The notes under the pieces: model-generated
The model's database searches: none
Seen by the model: only the letters and a program-made list of their open reading frames with translations
Told to the model about the DNA's origin: nothing
DNA from: an uncultured Eggerthellaceae bacterium
GTDB taxonomy: Bacteria > Actinomycetota > Coriobacteriia > Coriobacteriales > Eggerthellaceae
Reading direction: 5' to 3'
DNA length: 36,687 nucleotides
Assembly: GCA_910588945.1 (NCBI GenBank)
Contig: CAJUSF010000042.1
Span: 1 to 36,687, forward strand
Shown: one piece after another, positions 1-7,251 of the stretch
Position numbering within the stretch: position 1 is the stretch's first letter
Layout: each line of letters opens with the position of its first letter
Program-made: the position numbers and the translations under genes

Positions 1-91
1 GAAATGATTGTCGAGGTGCTTACAAAGCGAGTTCCGCAGGAGCGAAGCGACGAGGACTGTTTGAGCGACTAAGTATCTCGGCAATCATTTC
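1..91. repeat. Structured intergenic repeat, family A copy 1
   Basis: The ends form an inverted repeat: positions 1-15 (GAAATGATTGTCGAG) pair with 77-91 (CTCGGCAATCATTTC), with one position that would be a G-U wobble in RNA. Between them lies a core with AGTTCCGCA and AGGACTGTTTGAGC. Nearly the same sequence recurs in the same orientation at 1730-1817, and the core recurs at 20726-20834. Similarity between the first two copies continues about 12 bases past the 3' arm. It may extend left of the window. The function is unknown; no gene is seen in positions 1-249. Confidence 0.75.
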
Positions 92-107
92 ATCAAGAAA
101 AGCAAGT

Positions 108-142
108 GTGCGCATGAAGGGCGCATGCGCACCTACGTTGTT
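108..142. repeat. Short palindromic repeat, family B variant
   Basis: GTGCGCAT (108-115) and ATGCGCAC (125-132) form an 8-bp perfect stem, followed by CCTACGTTGTTC. The segment around 121-137 recurs in reverse orientation at 10581-10597, and the CCTACGTTGTTC tail recurs at 10671-10682. It is a REP-like intergenic unit of unknown role. Confidence 0.55.
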
Positions 143-249
143 CTCATTTCCTGGTACCAACAATGGCATATTCCATGAAACGCGAAACGTTTCTGTAAAT
201 GGAGCACTGATAAGTGCGACACCGCTATCTCGATGAAGCCGTTTCTCGC

Positions 250-1419
250 CTATTCGCTCAAAAGAAAATCGCGTGCATTCACAACTTCACATGTCTTGGT
301 TCTATAGCTTGATTCGACTCTGCAAACCACAAGCTTATTCTCCGGTCTTATCCTCAACATCTCACCGATCGCGCTAAGATGCTTTGCATACTTTTCATGA
401 AACGTCTGCGACGATTTCACTTCGACCGCCATCTCGTTGTCCGGATCGGTGAGATCCAGAAGATCGACCTCGCGCTTACTGTCATCGCGATAAAAATACA
501 GCTGAGGTTCCTCCCCTTTATTAAGATGACCCTTAAGCCTCTCTGAAACCACGAGATTCTCAAAAATGGCACCGAACTGCGGATGTTCGATCAACTGGCG
601 CACTGTTTTAATGTGCAACAAACTGCAGAGCAATCCTGTGTCATAAAAATAGAGCTTCGGCGCCTTTGTAAGCCTTTTGCCGAGATTTCTCGCAAAGGAG
701 GGTAGTTTAAAAACGAGATAACTGGACTGCAAAACCGACAACCAAGAATCTATGGTAGGAACCGACACTCCTGCCGCCGATGCGAGCCGAGATACGTTCA
801 GAAGGTTTCCAACATTCTGCGCACAAAGCTCGACCATTGTCCTGAAAGCAGAAATATTGCGCACATCCAAAAGACCAGCAACATCCCTGTCCACATAGGT
901 TTCGATGTAGTTCGGAAAAAAGACATCCAGCGGAATATCGAGATCGTAAAGGCGCGGATAACCGCCCTTCAAAATGAATTCCAAAATATCGATCGGCGCT
1001 CTGTTAGCCGAAAAGAGCTCCTTGTACGACAAAGGAAGAAGCTTGAGAACACCAACGCGTCCGGCTAACGACTGTCCTATATTTTTCATCAAAAGGAAAT
1101 TCTGTGATCCGGTGAGAATATACTGTCCAGCACTTCCCCTCTCATCGGAAACCACTTGGATCATAGAGAAAAGGTCGGGGGCATATTGAGCCTCATCAAT
1201 TATCAGCCTTTCAGGCCTATTCCTTATGAAGCTCACCGGATCCTCGATCGCCGCTGCTCTTGCCTGCGGATTCTCTAGATTCACATACGCATAATCGCTG
1301 AAACAATGCTTTGCAAGGGTCGATTTTCCGCTTTGCCTAGGCCCGGTTATAGAAACGACCGGAAACCATTTCATCTCTTCAGTAAGCCTGCCTGCAAGCT
1401 CGCGAGGAATGTACTTCAT
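250..1419 (-). CDS. AAA+ ATPase with C-terminal DUF4143 / PD-(D/E)XK-like domain
   Basis: A 389-residue protein of the solitary AAA_14 plus DUF4143 family found widely in bacteria and archaea. Walker A is GPRQSGKST at residues 26-34 and Walker B is LIIDEAQ at about 72-78. The C-terminal part has the core EVDLL (317-321) and EVKSS (333-337), the D and E-x-K pattern of restriction-endonuclease-like folds. The ATG start at 1417-1419 follows GAGGGG with good spacing. There is no signal peptide or membrane segment, so it should be cytoplasmic. Just upstream are four 23-bp tandem repeats, and the gene plus repeats lies between two ~90-bp direct repeats. A second, diverged member of the family is at 34935-36284. 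The molecular role of the family is unsettled; DNA-linked or defence functions are inference only. Confidence 0.88.
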   Translation of the reverse strand: MKYIPRELAGRLTEEMKWFPVVSITGPRQSGKSTLAKHCFSDYAYVNLENPQARAAAIEDPVSFIRNRPERLIIDEAQYAPDLFSMIQVVSDERGSAGQYILTGSQNFLLMKNIGQSLAGRVGVLKLLPLSYKELFSANRAPIDILEFILKGGYPRLYDLDIPLDVFFPNYIETYVDRDVAGLLDVRNISAFRTMVELCAQNVGNLLNVSRLASAAGVSVPTIDSWLSVLQSSYLVFKLPSFARNLGKRLTKAPKLYFYDTGLLCSLLHIKTVRQLIEHPQFGAIFENLVVSERLKGHLNKGEEPQLYFYRDDSKREVDLLDLTDPDNEMAVEVKSSQTFHEKYAKHLSAIGEMLRIRPENKLVVCRVESSYRTKTCEVVNARDFLLSE

Positions 1420-1450
1420 ATCAGCCCCTCAGTCGATCGGGAAGAGTATT

Positions 1451-1538
1451 TACCATAATGTTAAAGTAGAGATTACCATAATGTTAAAGTAGAGATTACC
1501 ATAATGTTAAAGTAGAGATTACCATAATGTTAAAGTAG
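1451..1538. repeat. Four tandem 23-bp repeats upstream of AAA+ ATPase gene
   Basis: The unit begins taccataatgttaaagtag followed by agat. Copies start at 1451, 1474, 1497 and 1520; the first three are identical and full length and the fourth is cut after 19 bases. Each unit contains the imperfect palindrome TTA-C-CAT-A-ATG-T-TAA, with one mismatched pair around a central A. The array ends 31 bp upstream of the ATPase start codon, so it lies where its promoter must be. It is too short and has no spacers, so it is not CRISPR. An operator or iteron-like role is inferred. Confidence 0.92.
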
Positions 1539-1627
1539 GCCAGATAGAGCGCATATTTTGACACTGGCTTTCAACATGAGTGAGCACGCAAGTTTGGAAA
1601 CGCTCCTAAACTCACACTACCTTATGT

Positions 1628-1653
1628 ACGTTCCGCATGCGCGGAACGTTTTT
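1628..1653 (+). terminator. Rho-independent terminator-like hairpin
   Basis: ACGTTCCGC (1628-1636) and GCGGAACGT (1641-1649) form a perfect 9-bp stem with a 4-base loop, followed by a T run on the plus strand. No plus-strand gene precedes it: 1420-1923 holds only repeats and this hairpin. A 27-codon plus-strand reading frame from the ATG at 1574-1576 runs through it but has no ribosome site. It could end a short untranslated transcript or be a relic. Confidence 0.6.
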
Positions 1654-1668
1654 ATATGAAACAGCTTT

Positions 1669-1704
1669 GCGCGCATCAAGATCGGATGCGCGCCTACGAA
1701 GTTC
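1669..1704. repeat. Short palindromic repeat, family B
   Basis: GCGCATC and GATGCGC arms around AAGATCG, followed by GCCTACGAAGTTC. The 25-base palindromic part is present as an exact reverse complement at 7916-7940, and close copies lie at 10504-10539 and 10647-10682. Confidence 0.7.
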
Positions 1705-1729
1705 GTTCGCATCTTTTTTTGTCATCCGA

Positions 1730-1817
1730 GAAATGATTGCCGAGGTGCTTACAAAGCGAGTTCCGCAGGCGTAAGCCGAGGACTGTCTGAGCGACTAAGT
1801 ATCTCGGTGATCATTTC
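1730..1817. repeat. Structured intergenic repeat, family A copy 2
   Basis: The outer arms are 1730-1744 (GAAATGATTGCCGAG) and 1803-1817 (CTCGGTGATCATTTC), with two mismatches. The interior AGTTCCGCA and AGGACTGTCTGAGC core matches copy 1 except for the small inner hairpin. It lies in the same orientation as copy 1, so the pair brackets the ATPase gene and its tandem repeats as direct repeats. Confidence 0.75.
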
Positions 1818-1923
1818 ATCCAGAAAAGCGCATGCGCAACTACGAAATACCTCGGCAGTCGTTTCATCATTGATGGCGTTATCCCCATCCTGCGCCACCA
1901 CCACTGCGTCATCATCGACAAGC

Positions 1924-2310
1924 TTACTCGTCCAGTCTGCGCTTCACGATCGCAAGAATATCATCGGTGCTCATTCCCGAATTACGACAGGTACGAATCA
2001 TGTCATCCACTACAAGCTCCACGTGCCCGGAATCTATCGCAATCCCATCGGGAGGCGCAGCAACGAATGTCCCCCGCCCCTTTCGCGTAGTAATAAAACC
2101 CTCACGCTCAAGATCCATATACGCACGATTCACAGTGTTGTAGCTTATATCGAGATCAACCGCCAATTTACGCACTGTGGGCAACTGATCGCCTTGAGAA
2201 TATTTATTCGTCGCGATGAGATACGATATGCGATTTTTTAGCTGCACCCAAACAGGCAGCCCGCTTGAGTAGTCAAGTTCGAATTCACTCAGTGGATCTT
2301 GCTCGGCCAC
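1924..2310 (-). CDS. GntR-family transcriptional regulator, YtrA type
   Basis: A 128-residue protein with an N-terminal winged helix-turn-helix of the GntR family. Residues around 20-85 contain VQLKNRISYLIATNKYSQGD, then LPTVRKLAVDLDISYNTVNRAY and GRGTFVA. The region after the HTH is only about 45 residues, the short all-helical dimerisation tail of the YtrA subfamily, which usually controls transporters or membrane stress genes and often itself. The start is the GTG at 2308-2310, preceded by AGGAGGCGA. It lies 104 bp downstream of the slipin gene on the same strand, so it could be co-transcribed with the NrfD-slipin pair, but its own promoter cannot be excluded. Its target is not known. Confidence 0.88.
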   Translation of the reverse strand: MAEQDPLSEFELDYSSGLPVWVQLKNRISYLIATNKYSQGDQLPTVRKLAVDLDISYNTVNRAYMDLEREGFITTRKGRGTFVAAPPDGIAIDSGHVELVVDDMIRTCRNSGMSTDDILAIVKRRLDE

Positions 2311-2414
2311 TCTCGCCTCCTATCTCAAATGATCAAGCCGACATAGCGTCCCGCGTTTGCGGCACATCGAAACGATTCCCTTAATTTAAGAAATAACGAA
2401 CCTGTGCAGGTGCC

Positions 2415-3362
2415 CTATTTCGTAACGCCCGGATCCACGAACCCGTTACTAACCGCAGTAGGCACAGTTACAACAGCACCGCCTGACTTCTTGACCGTTT
2501 CGTATTGCATAAGTATAGTCCTAAGTTTCATCGCAGCATCCGGCATATCGTATATCTTGGCGGCTTCGGCGAGCATCTCTGCAAGCTCCATCTCGACCCC
2601 TGCAACCGTCATACGGGCATTCTTCTCACGATCCGCCTGCGCCTCAAGCGACATAACCTCCTCAAGCTCTTTAGGAATCACGATATCGCGCACCTTCACA
2701 TCAATTACGTCAATGCCCCAATTTGATGCTATACGCTCAATATCATGTTTGATCTCAATATCCAGCTCATCACGGCGAAGCGCCACCTCGGCCACGGTCG
2801 CACGCCCGACGGCCTCGCGAAGGGCAGTCTGCGCAAGGAACGAAACAGCAGCGAAGTAATCCTCGACCTCGATACAGGCCTTCTCCGCATTGCGAACAAC
2901 CCAAAACAGCACCGCATCAACAGAAATCGGAACCAGATCAGCCGTAAGAGTTCGCTCAGCATAAAATGGCGTTGTCATTGTTCGCTGGTCAATGCGGATT
3001 GTGCCGTGTTCGATTATTGGAATGGTGAAATATAGTCCAGGGCCCGCCACTCGCGCGAGCTTTCCAAAACGCAGAATGACCACTTTTTCCCAGTTGAGCG
3101 CAATATGCACAGAAGAGATGGCAAGCAGCGCCAAAAGCGCCGCCGCAACAAGCGTGTAGATACTGACGCGACCGAAGACAAGCATCCAAAGGGCCACAAC
3201 CACTATAAACACAAGCGCAAACGTAGCTATCCCAAACACAAGCGCGCCGTTGCGCGAAGATTTGCGAGGAATATAGGATGTAGCGGCATCCATTTCGGCT
3301 TTCTTATCGTGCATCTGAATCGGCATGCCTTGCTGCATCATGCGGTTGGTTCTGCGCGCCAT
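2415..3362 (-). CDS. SPFH/band 7 family protein (slipin, stomatin-like)
   Basis: A 315-residue slipin-type membrane protein. Two hydrophobic segments (about residues 37-62 and 66-88) are followed by an SPFH domain: NWEKVVILRFGKLARVAGPG, then IDQRTMTTPF, SVDAVLFWVV, a central helix with ALREAVGRATVAEV, and RDIVIPKELEEVMSLEAQADREK. The C-terminal part is an alanine/glutamate-rich helix. Slipins oligomerise on membranes and organise membrane domains or regulate partner membrane proteins. I place the start at the ATG at 3360-3362, because AGGAGA precedes it and overlaps the end of the NrfD gene; a TTG six codons upstream is in frame but has no ribosome site. The 10-bp gap shows tight coupling to the NrfD gene, so the slipin may assist that integral membrane protein; this is inference. 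Confidence 0.9.
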   Translation of the reverse strand: MARRTNRMMQQGMPIQMHDKKAEMDAATSYIPRKSSRNGALVFGIATFALVFIVVVALWMLVFGRVSIYTLVAAALLALLAISSVHIALNWEKVVILRFGKLARVAGPGLYFTIPIIEHGTIRIDQRTMTTPFYAERTLTADLVPISVDAVLFWVVRNAEKACIEVEDYFAAVSFLAQTALREAVGRATVAEVALRRDELDIEIKHDIERIASNWGIDVIDVKVRDIVIPKELEEVMSLEAQADREKNARMTVAGVEMELAEMLAEAAKIYDMPDAAMKLRTILMQYETVKKSGGAVVTVPTAVSNGFVDPGVTK

Positions 3363-3372
3363 TACCGGTCTC

Positions 3373-4296
3373 CTATTCAATCGGCAGTGCTAGTTGATTA
3401 TAGTTCACAAATGTAAAAGCATTGGAAGGGTCATACGGGGCGAGTCCGACAATGCAATAGCGCATCGCAAGCCCGCCAACAAGAATCGCCGCCGCGATGA
3501 ACAACAGCTGATGCCTGTGGCTTGAAAATGTGACAAGCTGCTCCATAACGAAGGGGATAATGAGCCCTACACCTACGAGGCCAAGCCAAAACGCTGGAGC
3601 GAGATCTCCTCCTATAAGGGCATCAATCGCGGGCATACTTTCCGTATCCTGAATGCAAGAAACCGTGAAAGCAACCAGCGCGATCGCCTCCAAAACGATA
3701 ATGACGCTGTCGCAATGTATAAGACGCGAAATAGGCTCAGCCAATGGCGCGCGCGTCTCAACAAAAGCAATGCTCCCCAAAATAAGAGCAAGCCCGCATG
3801 AAAGCGATGAGAGCATGAACAACACAGGAACAAGGGGGCTTTGCCATGCGATGACTGATGCCATATCGTGGAGCAAAATGCCGGTATATCCCATAACGAC
3901 GATCGAGGCGATGATGCCGACAAGTGACAGGACGCGTACGACCCATATTGAGGTCGACAAGCCGTCGACAGCATCCATCGCAAGAAACGCCGCCGCGCAG
4001 ACGATCGCCACAGGAAGCGAGAACGCACCGATCGTGAGCGCCGCGGGCTGCGGATTCATAAGAAGGTAGATGGCAGCCTCGAAGTTGCCGAGATCAAATA
4101 TAAGAAACACAACGCCCAGTGACAGCGAAAGAAGACATGCGGTCCACGAACGGCACAGAAGCTCGCTAGAGAATACAGGAAGCGAGCGCGCCGCGCCTCT
4201 CAACGTGCGTAGCCATTCCATGATGGAGAGCGCGAACAGAGCACCTGAGCCTGCACCGCCCAAGAAAAGATATCCTGTCGCAAGTGCGCTTATCAC
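3373..4296 (-). CDS. NrfD/PsrC-family membrane protein (orphan)
   Basis: A 307-residue, almost wholly hydrophobic protein with about eight membrane segments. The N-terminal GYLFLGGAGSGALFALS, the LIFDLGNFE segment and the C-terminal LVGGLAMRYCIVGLAPY are typical of NrfD/PsrC quinone-interacting subunits of molybdoenzyme and related complexes. Such subunits normally pair with a four-cluster ferredoxin and a catalytic subunit, but none is adjacent here; the next gene is a slipin. The start is the GTG at 4294-4296 with GGAGGG six bases upstream. A strong palindrome over the promoter (4359-4380) suggests regulation. It may serve a complex encoded elsewhere or be a quinol-linked subunit in its own right. 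Confidence 0.85.
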   Translation of the reverse strand: MISALATGYLFLGGAGSGALFALSIMEWLRTLRGAARSLPVFSSELLCRSWTACLLSLSLGVVFLIFDLGNFEAAIYLLMNPQPAALTIGAFSLPVAIVCAAAFLAMDAVDGLSTSIWVVRVLSLVGIIASIVVMGYTGILLHDMASVIAWQSPLVPVLFMLSSLSCGLALILGSIAFVETRAPLAEPISRLIHCDSVIIVLEAIALVAFTVSCIQDTESMPAIDALIGGDLAPAFWLGLVGVGLIIPFVMEQLVTFSSHRHQLLFIAAAILVGGLAMRYCIVGLAPYDPSNAFTFVNYNQLALPIE

Positions 4297-4358
4297 AAGG
4301 CACCCTCCGCTACTTCGCAGCGCGTCGCCAATGCGGCAAACCGTTGCGATTTCCTCTA

Positions 4359-4396
4359 TTGTCGCAATATATTACGACAAAGCGAAGATAAATCAA
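4359..4396 (-). promoter_or_regulatory. Promoter of NrfD-slipin operon with 22-bp palindromic operator
   Basis: On the minus strand, TTGATT (4391-4396) and TAATAT (4369-4374) are separated by 16 bases. The -10 box lies inside a 22-bp near-perfect palindrome at 4359-4380: TTGTCG and CGACAA arms around an AT-rich centre, with one mismatched pair. A repressor bound there would block this promoter. Which regulator binds is not shown; the GntR at 1924-2310 is one candidate. Confidence 0.65.
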
Positions 4397-4442
4397 ATAG
4401 GGCGATAGCAACCTGTGCGTTTTGCCGCGCGCCCTAAAGCAC

Positions 4443-4967
4443 CTAAAGCACGTACTCAAAAAGCTTAAGAGTTACATGACCGAGATCCTCATAGAACACC
4501 TCTTGAGGTCCCACTTCTATAAAGCCGAGCTGCCCATAGAGATTATGGGCACGTTCGTTGGTCATGAAAGTATCGAGCTGAAGCGACCTGAGTCCAGCCT
4601 CGCGCGAGGAGTCGATGGCTGCCTGCAGAAGCTCCTTCGCATAGCCGCGTCTATGGTATTGCGGAAGGGTAGCCACAGAATGCACGATCCCGATCTCGTC
4701 CTTCGAAGCTCTCACCTGCCAAGGAGCATCCTCATACCCGGGAGCCGGATCGCGATCGATCACGCATGCACAAGCTATGTTGTCATCATCGACAATCCCG
4801 AGATAGGTATAGCCGCGTTTCGTGGATTCACGTAAAAAATCGTTTGACGGATGCACGTCGTATTTCCAAAGAATGTCAAAATCCGTTCCCTTCATCACCT
4901 CGATCATTTCATGATAAAAGGCAAGCACCTTATCCGTCTCATCGACCCTAGCTTTGCGAATCTCCAT
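4443..4967 (-). CDS. GNAT-family N-acetyltransferase
   Basis: A 174-residue GNAT-fold protein. Residues 1-20 (MEIRKARVDETDKVLAFYHE) are the usual first strand and helix. The acetyl-CoA-binding motif A is visible as IVHSVATLPQYHRRGYAKEL near residues 95-113 (Q/R-x-x-G-x-G/A form). LQLDTFMTNERAHNLYGQLGF is the conserved motif B region. The substrate cannot be deduced. It starts 32 bp after the TetR stop codon on the same strand, so the two are probably co-transcribed. No strong ribosome site precedes the ATG. Confidence 0.88.
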   Translation of the reverse strand: MEIRKARVDETDKVLAFYHEMIEVMKGTDFDILWKYDVHPSNDFLRESTKRGYTYLGIVDDDNIACACVIDRDPAPGYEDAPWQVRASKDEIGIVHSVATLPQYHRRGYAKELLQAAIDSSREAGLRSLQLDTFMTNERAHNLYGQLGFIEVGPQEVFYEDLGHVTLKLFEYVL

Positions 4968-4999
4968 AGGTTATATCGTCACCGCTCTCTTACAACGCA

Positions 5000-5641
5000 C
5001 TATCTATTCGAAAAATGCTGCAGGCACATCGCGATGAAAGCGGCATAGCTCTCCTCAAAATTGCCTTCGAAAAGCTTCATGCCCACGATACGCATGGCCT
5101 CCGCCGTACGCTCGGCGCAGTTGAAGTGATTGTAGAGCCCGGGAGCCTGATAGATGGCCGTGAAGTAGAATTTCTGCGCCACGTCCTCGTCGCAATCAAG
5201 CTGGCGAGAGATGATATCGATAAGCGGGGGCATCATCTGCGCAAAAGAGCGCTTGAACTCGACAAGCCTATCAAGAGAAGCGTTCGACTCGATGATCGCT
5301 ATGAGAATATCCTGATAGCGCAGAAAATCGATATGCTCCCCTGTTGTGGATGCCCAGATCTTGGCGAACTCCGCGTTTTCCATAGGAGCACTTGACAGGC
5401 GCTCGACAAGATCGGACACGTAAGCCACACTGGCGCGAGTATGAAGCGCGAGGAAAACCTCTTCTTGGGTGGAGGCATATTTATAGAGGTTGGAGCGCGA
5501 CCAGCCGAGCTCCTTGGCAATAAGGCCCATGTTGATCTCGTGATATGGAAGCTCGTTGAATAGGGCTTGCGCGGCGTCCATTATCGCTGTCATGCGCTCG
5601 GCCTTCTGTTCGGGCGAGCGTGCGCGCTGATAATCCGACAT
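5000..5641 (-). CDS. TetR-family transcriptional regulator
   Basis: A 213-residue protein with an N-terminal TetR helix-turn-helix: ERMTAIMDAAQALFNELPYHEINMGLIAKELG, then WSRSNLYKYASTQEEVFLAL. The C-terminal ligand domain is of the type with a central FLRYQDILIAIIESNASLDRLVEFK segment. A longer reading frame exists upstream, but the ATG at 5639-5641 is preceded by AGGAGG at proper spacing, so that start is used. It is divergent from the MATE exporter at 5781 with 139 bp between, the classic arrangement of a local repressor and its efflux target, and it is followed closely by the GNAT gene. The inducer is unknown. Confidence 0.9.
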   Translation of the reverse strand: MSDYQRARSPEQKAERMTAIMDAAQALFNELPYHEINMGLIAKELGWSRSNLYKYASTQEEVFLALHTRASVAYVSDLVERLSSAPMENAEFAKIWASTTGEHIDFLRYQDILIAIIESNASLDRLVEFKRSFAQMMPPLIDIISRQLDCDEDVAQKFYFTAIYQAPGLYNHFNCAERTAEAMRIVGMKLFEGNFEESYAAFIAMCLQHFSNR

Positions 5642-5719
5642 TGCCTTAAGCCTCCTGTTCTGCGAGATCTGATAGAGAAATGATATCAAAAGCTCAACAA
5701 TATCCCGAATATGGACGTT

Positions 5720-5748
5720 TTGGCAAAGCATAAAGCAATGCATATTTC
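5720..5748 (+). promoter_or_regulatory. Possible promoter of MATE-carbonic anhydrase genes
   Basis: TTGGCA (5720-5725) is followed by 17 bases and TATTTC (5743-5748), 32 bp before the MATE ATG. It lies in the 139-bp divergent region shared with tetR, which contains AT-rich imperfect palindromes such as GCATAAAGCAATGC. Likely but weak by consensus. Confidence 0.35.
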
Positions 5749-5780
5749 ACTAGGCAACATTTAGCCGTAGAATAAACGGC

Positions 5781-7247
5781 ATGCCAAAACCTCAACCACA
5801 TAGTGAATTCACAGAGAATGTAGCGCCTAGCGTCAAGTCCAGCGACAAGCCCAGTAACAAACTTGACAGAAGCAATGACCCCAACAAAAGTCCTACCAGC
5901 ACAGACACGCGGCCAAAGACCGAGAGCAGCACTTCCGTGGCAAAACAGCTCGCACTTTTGGCTATCCCTACATTCGGCCAGCTTATAGCCGAGCCAGCAT
6001 TTATTCTTGTGGATACCGCCATCATCGGCAACGTGGGCGATTCCGCCTTGGCCGGACTCTCACTCGGATCGACAGTCGTCCTCACCGCAGTCGGCCTCTG
6101 CGTGTTTCTCGCCTACTCCACCACTTCACAAGTTGCACGGCTCTTCGGCGCAGGCAAACGCCATAAGGGAATGCAGGTAGGGCTTGACAGCATCTGGCTC
6201 TCGCTTTTCATCGGGATCGTCCTAGCAGCGGCCCTCTTTGCACTGGCCGATCCCATATGTCGGTTTCTGGGCGGGCGCGAAAACGTTCTCGAGCAGGCTG
6301 TCATCTACACGCGCGCCGTCGTGCTCGGAGTGCCAGGGATGCTCATCGTCTATGCCACGAACGGCATCTTCCGCGGCCTTCAAAAGGTCAACATCACCCT
6401 CGTAGCCGCAGTGAGCGGCGCTATTCTGAACACAGCTCTCGACGTGCTCTTCGTCATCATCATGGGATTCGGGATAGCAGGATCAGGCGTGGCGACGCTG
6501 ATCTCTCAATGGTTCATGGGCATCTTTCTAGTCGTACCCGCGATACGTTGGGCGCTCGCCGATGGCGCGACACTGAAACCACACTTTTCAGGGATTGCGG
6601 CGGCGGGAAGCGACGGAGCGCCGCTTTTCCTGCGGACCCTCGCACTTCGCGGCGCCATCGTTGCAACCGTGATGGCGGCAGCAGCCATGGGCACGCAGGT
6701 TTTAGCCGGATACCAGATCGTGAACGCGCTTTGGAGCTTTTCTGTGAACATTCTCGATTCCGTAGCAATAGCAGGACAAGCACTAGTAGGCGCAAAGATT
6801 GGCGCAAGCTGCTTTGGCGAGGCACGCAATCTGACTCGCATCACCGCACGCGCTGGAGCGTTCATGGGTGTGCTCGTAGGTGCCGCTTTCATCGTGCTGG
6901 GATTTATTGCCGCACCCGCGTTCAGCCCGAATACAAGCATCCAAGCGGTAGTGGCGGGAGGCATGCTCATAAGCGGTATCACAATGCCAATGCAAGGCTG
7001 GATGTGGGCACTTGATGGAATACTTATCGGCGCAGGGGATTTTCGCTATCTCGCGATTACGCTTTTCGCTGCAGCTGCCGTATATATAGGTGCCCTTGTG
7101 GTTGTGATAACGTTCGCAATTCCTTTGATCGAAGGGGAATTCATGCAAGCTGTCGCACTTTGGTCGACATTCGATATCATCTTAATGGGCGGACGCGCGC
7201 TGGCTAACGGTCTGCGCATCAAAAGCGATGTTTGGATGAAAGGTTAA
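5781..7247 (+). CDS. MATE-family (DinF-like) multidrug efflux transporter
   Basis: A 488-residue membrane transporter of the MATE family, close to the DinF/NorM-like branch. From residue 53 the sequence VAKQLALLAIPTFGQLIAEPAF, then VDTAIIGNVGDSALAGLSLG, opens the first MATE repeat; the second begins near FLRTLALRGAIVATVMAAAAMGT. About 12 membrane segments are seen. Such proteins export cationic or organic compounds using H+ or Na+. The first ~52 residues are polar, Ser/Pro/Lys-rich and not part of the family fold. No good ribosome site precedes the ATG at 5781, so the in-frame GTG at 5937, which removes the extension, is a real alternative. Divergent TetR is the likely regulator. The carbonic anhydrase gene follows after 4 bp. 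Confidence 0.9.
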   Translation: MPKPQPHSEFTENVAPSVKSSDKPSNKLDRSNDPNKSPTSTDTRPKTESSTSVAKQLALLAIPTFGQLIAEPAFILVDTAIIGNVGDSALAGLSLGSTVVLTAVGLCVFLAYSTTSQVARLFGAGKRHKGMQVGLDSIWLSLFIGIVLAAALFALADPICRFLGGRENVLEQAVIYTRAVVLGVPGMLIVYATNGIFRGLQKVNITLVAAVSGAILNTALDVLFVIIMGFGIAGSGVATLISQWFMGIFLVVPAIRWALADGATLKPHFSGIAAAGSDGAPLFLRTLALRGAIVATVMAAAAMGTQVLAGYQIVNALWSFSVNILDSVAIAGQALVGAKIGASCFGEARNLTRITARAGAFMGVLVGAAFIVLGFIAAPAFSPNTSIQAVVAGGMLISGITMPMQGWMWALDGILIGAGDFRYLAITLFAAAAVYIGALVVVITFAIPLIEGEFMQAVALWSTFDIILMGGRALANGLRIKSDVWMKG

Positions 7248-7251
7248 GCAC

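Noticed and set aside
1451..1538. Tandem 23-bp units as a CRISPR array
   Set aside because: Units are directly adjacent without variable spacers, and no cas gene is present.
3653..4408. Long plus-strand reading frames opposite the NrfD gene and similar antisense frames elsewhere
   Set aside because: They have no ribosome sites or family features and are mirror frames of well-supported minus-strand genes.
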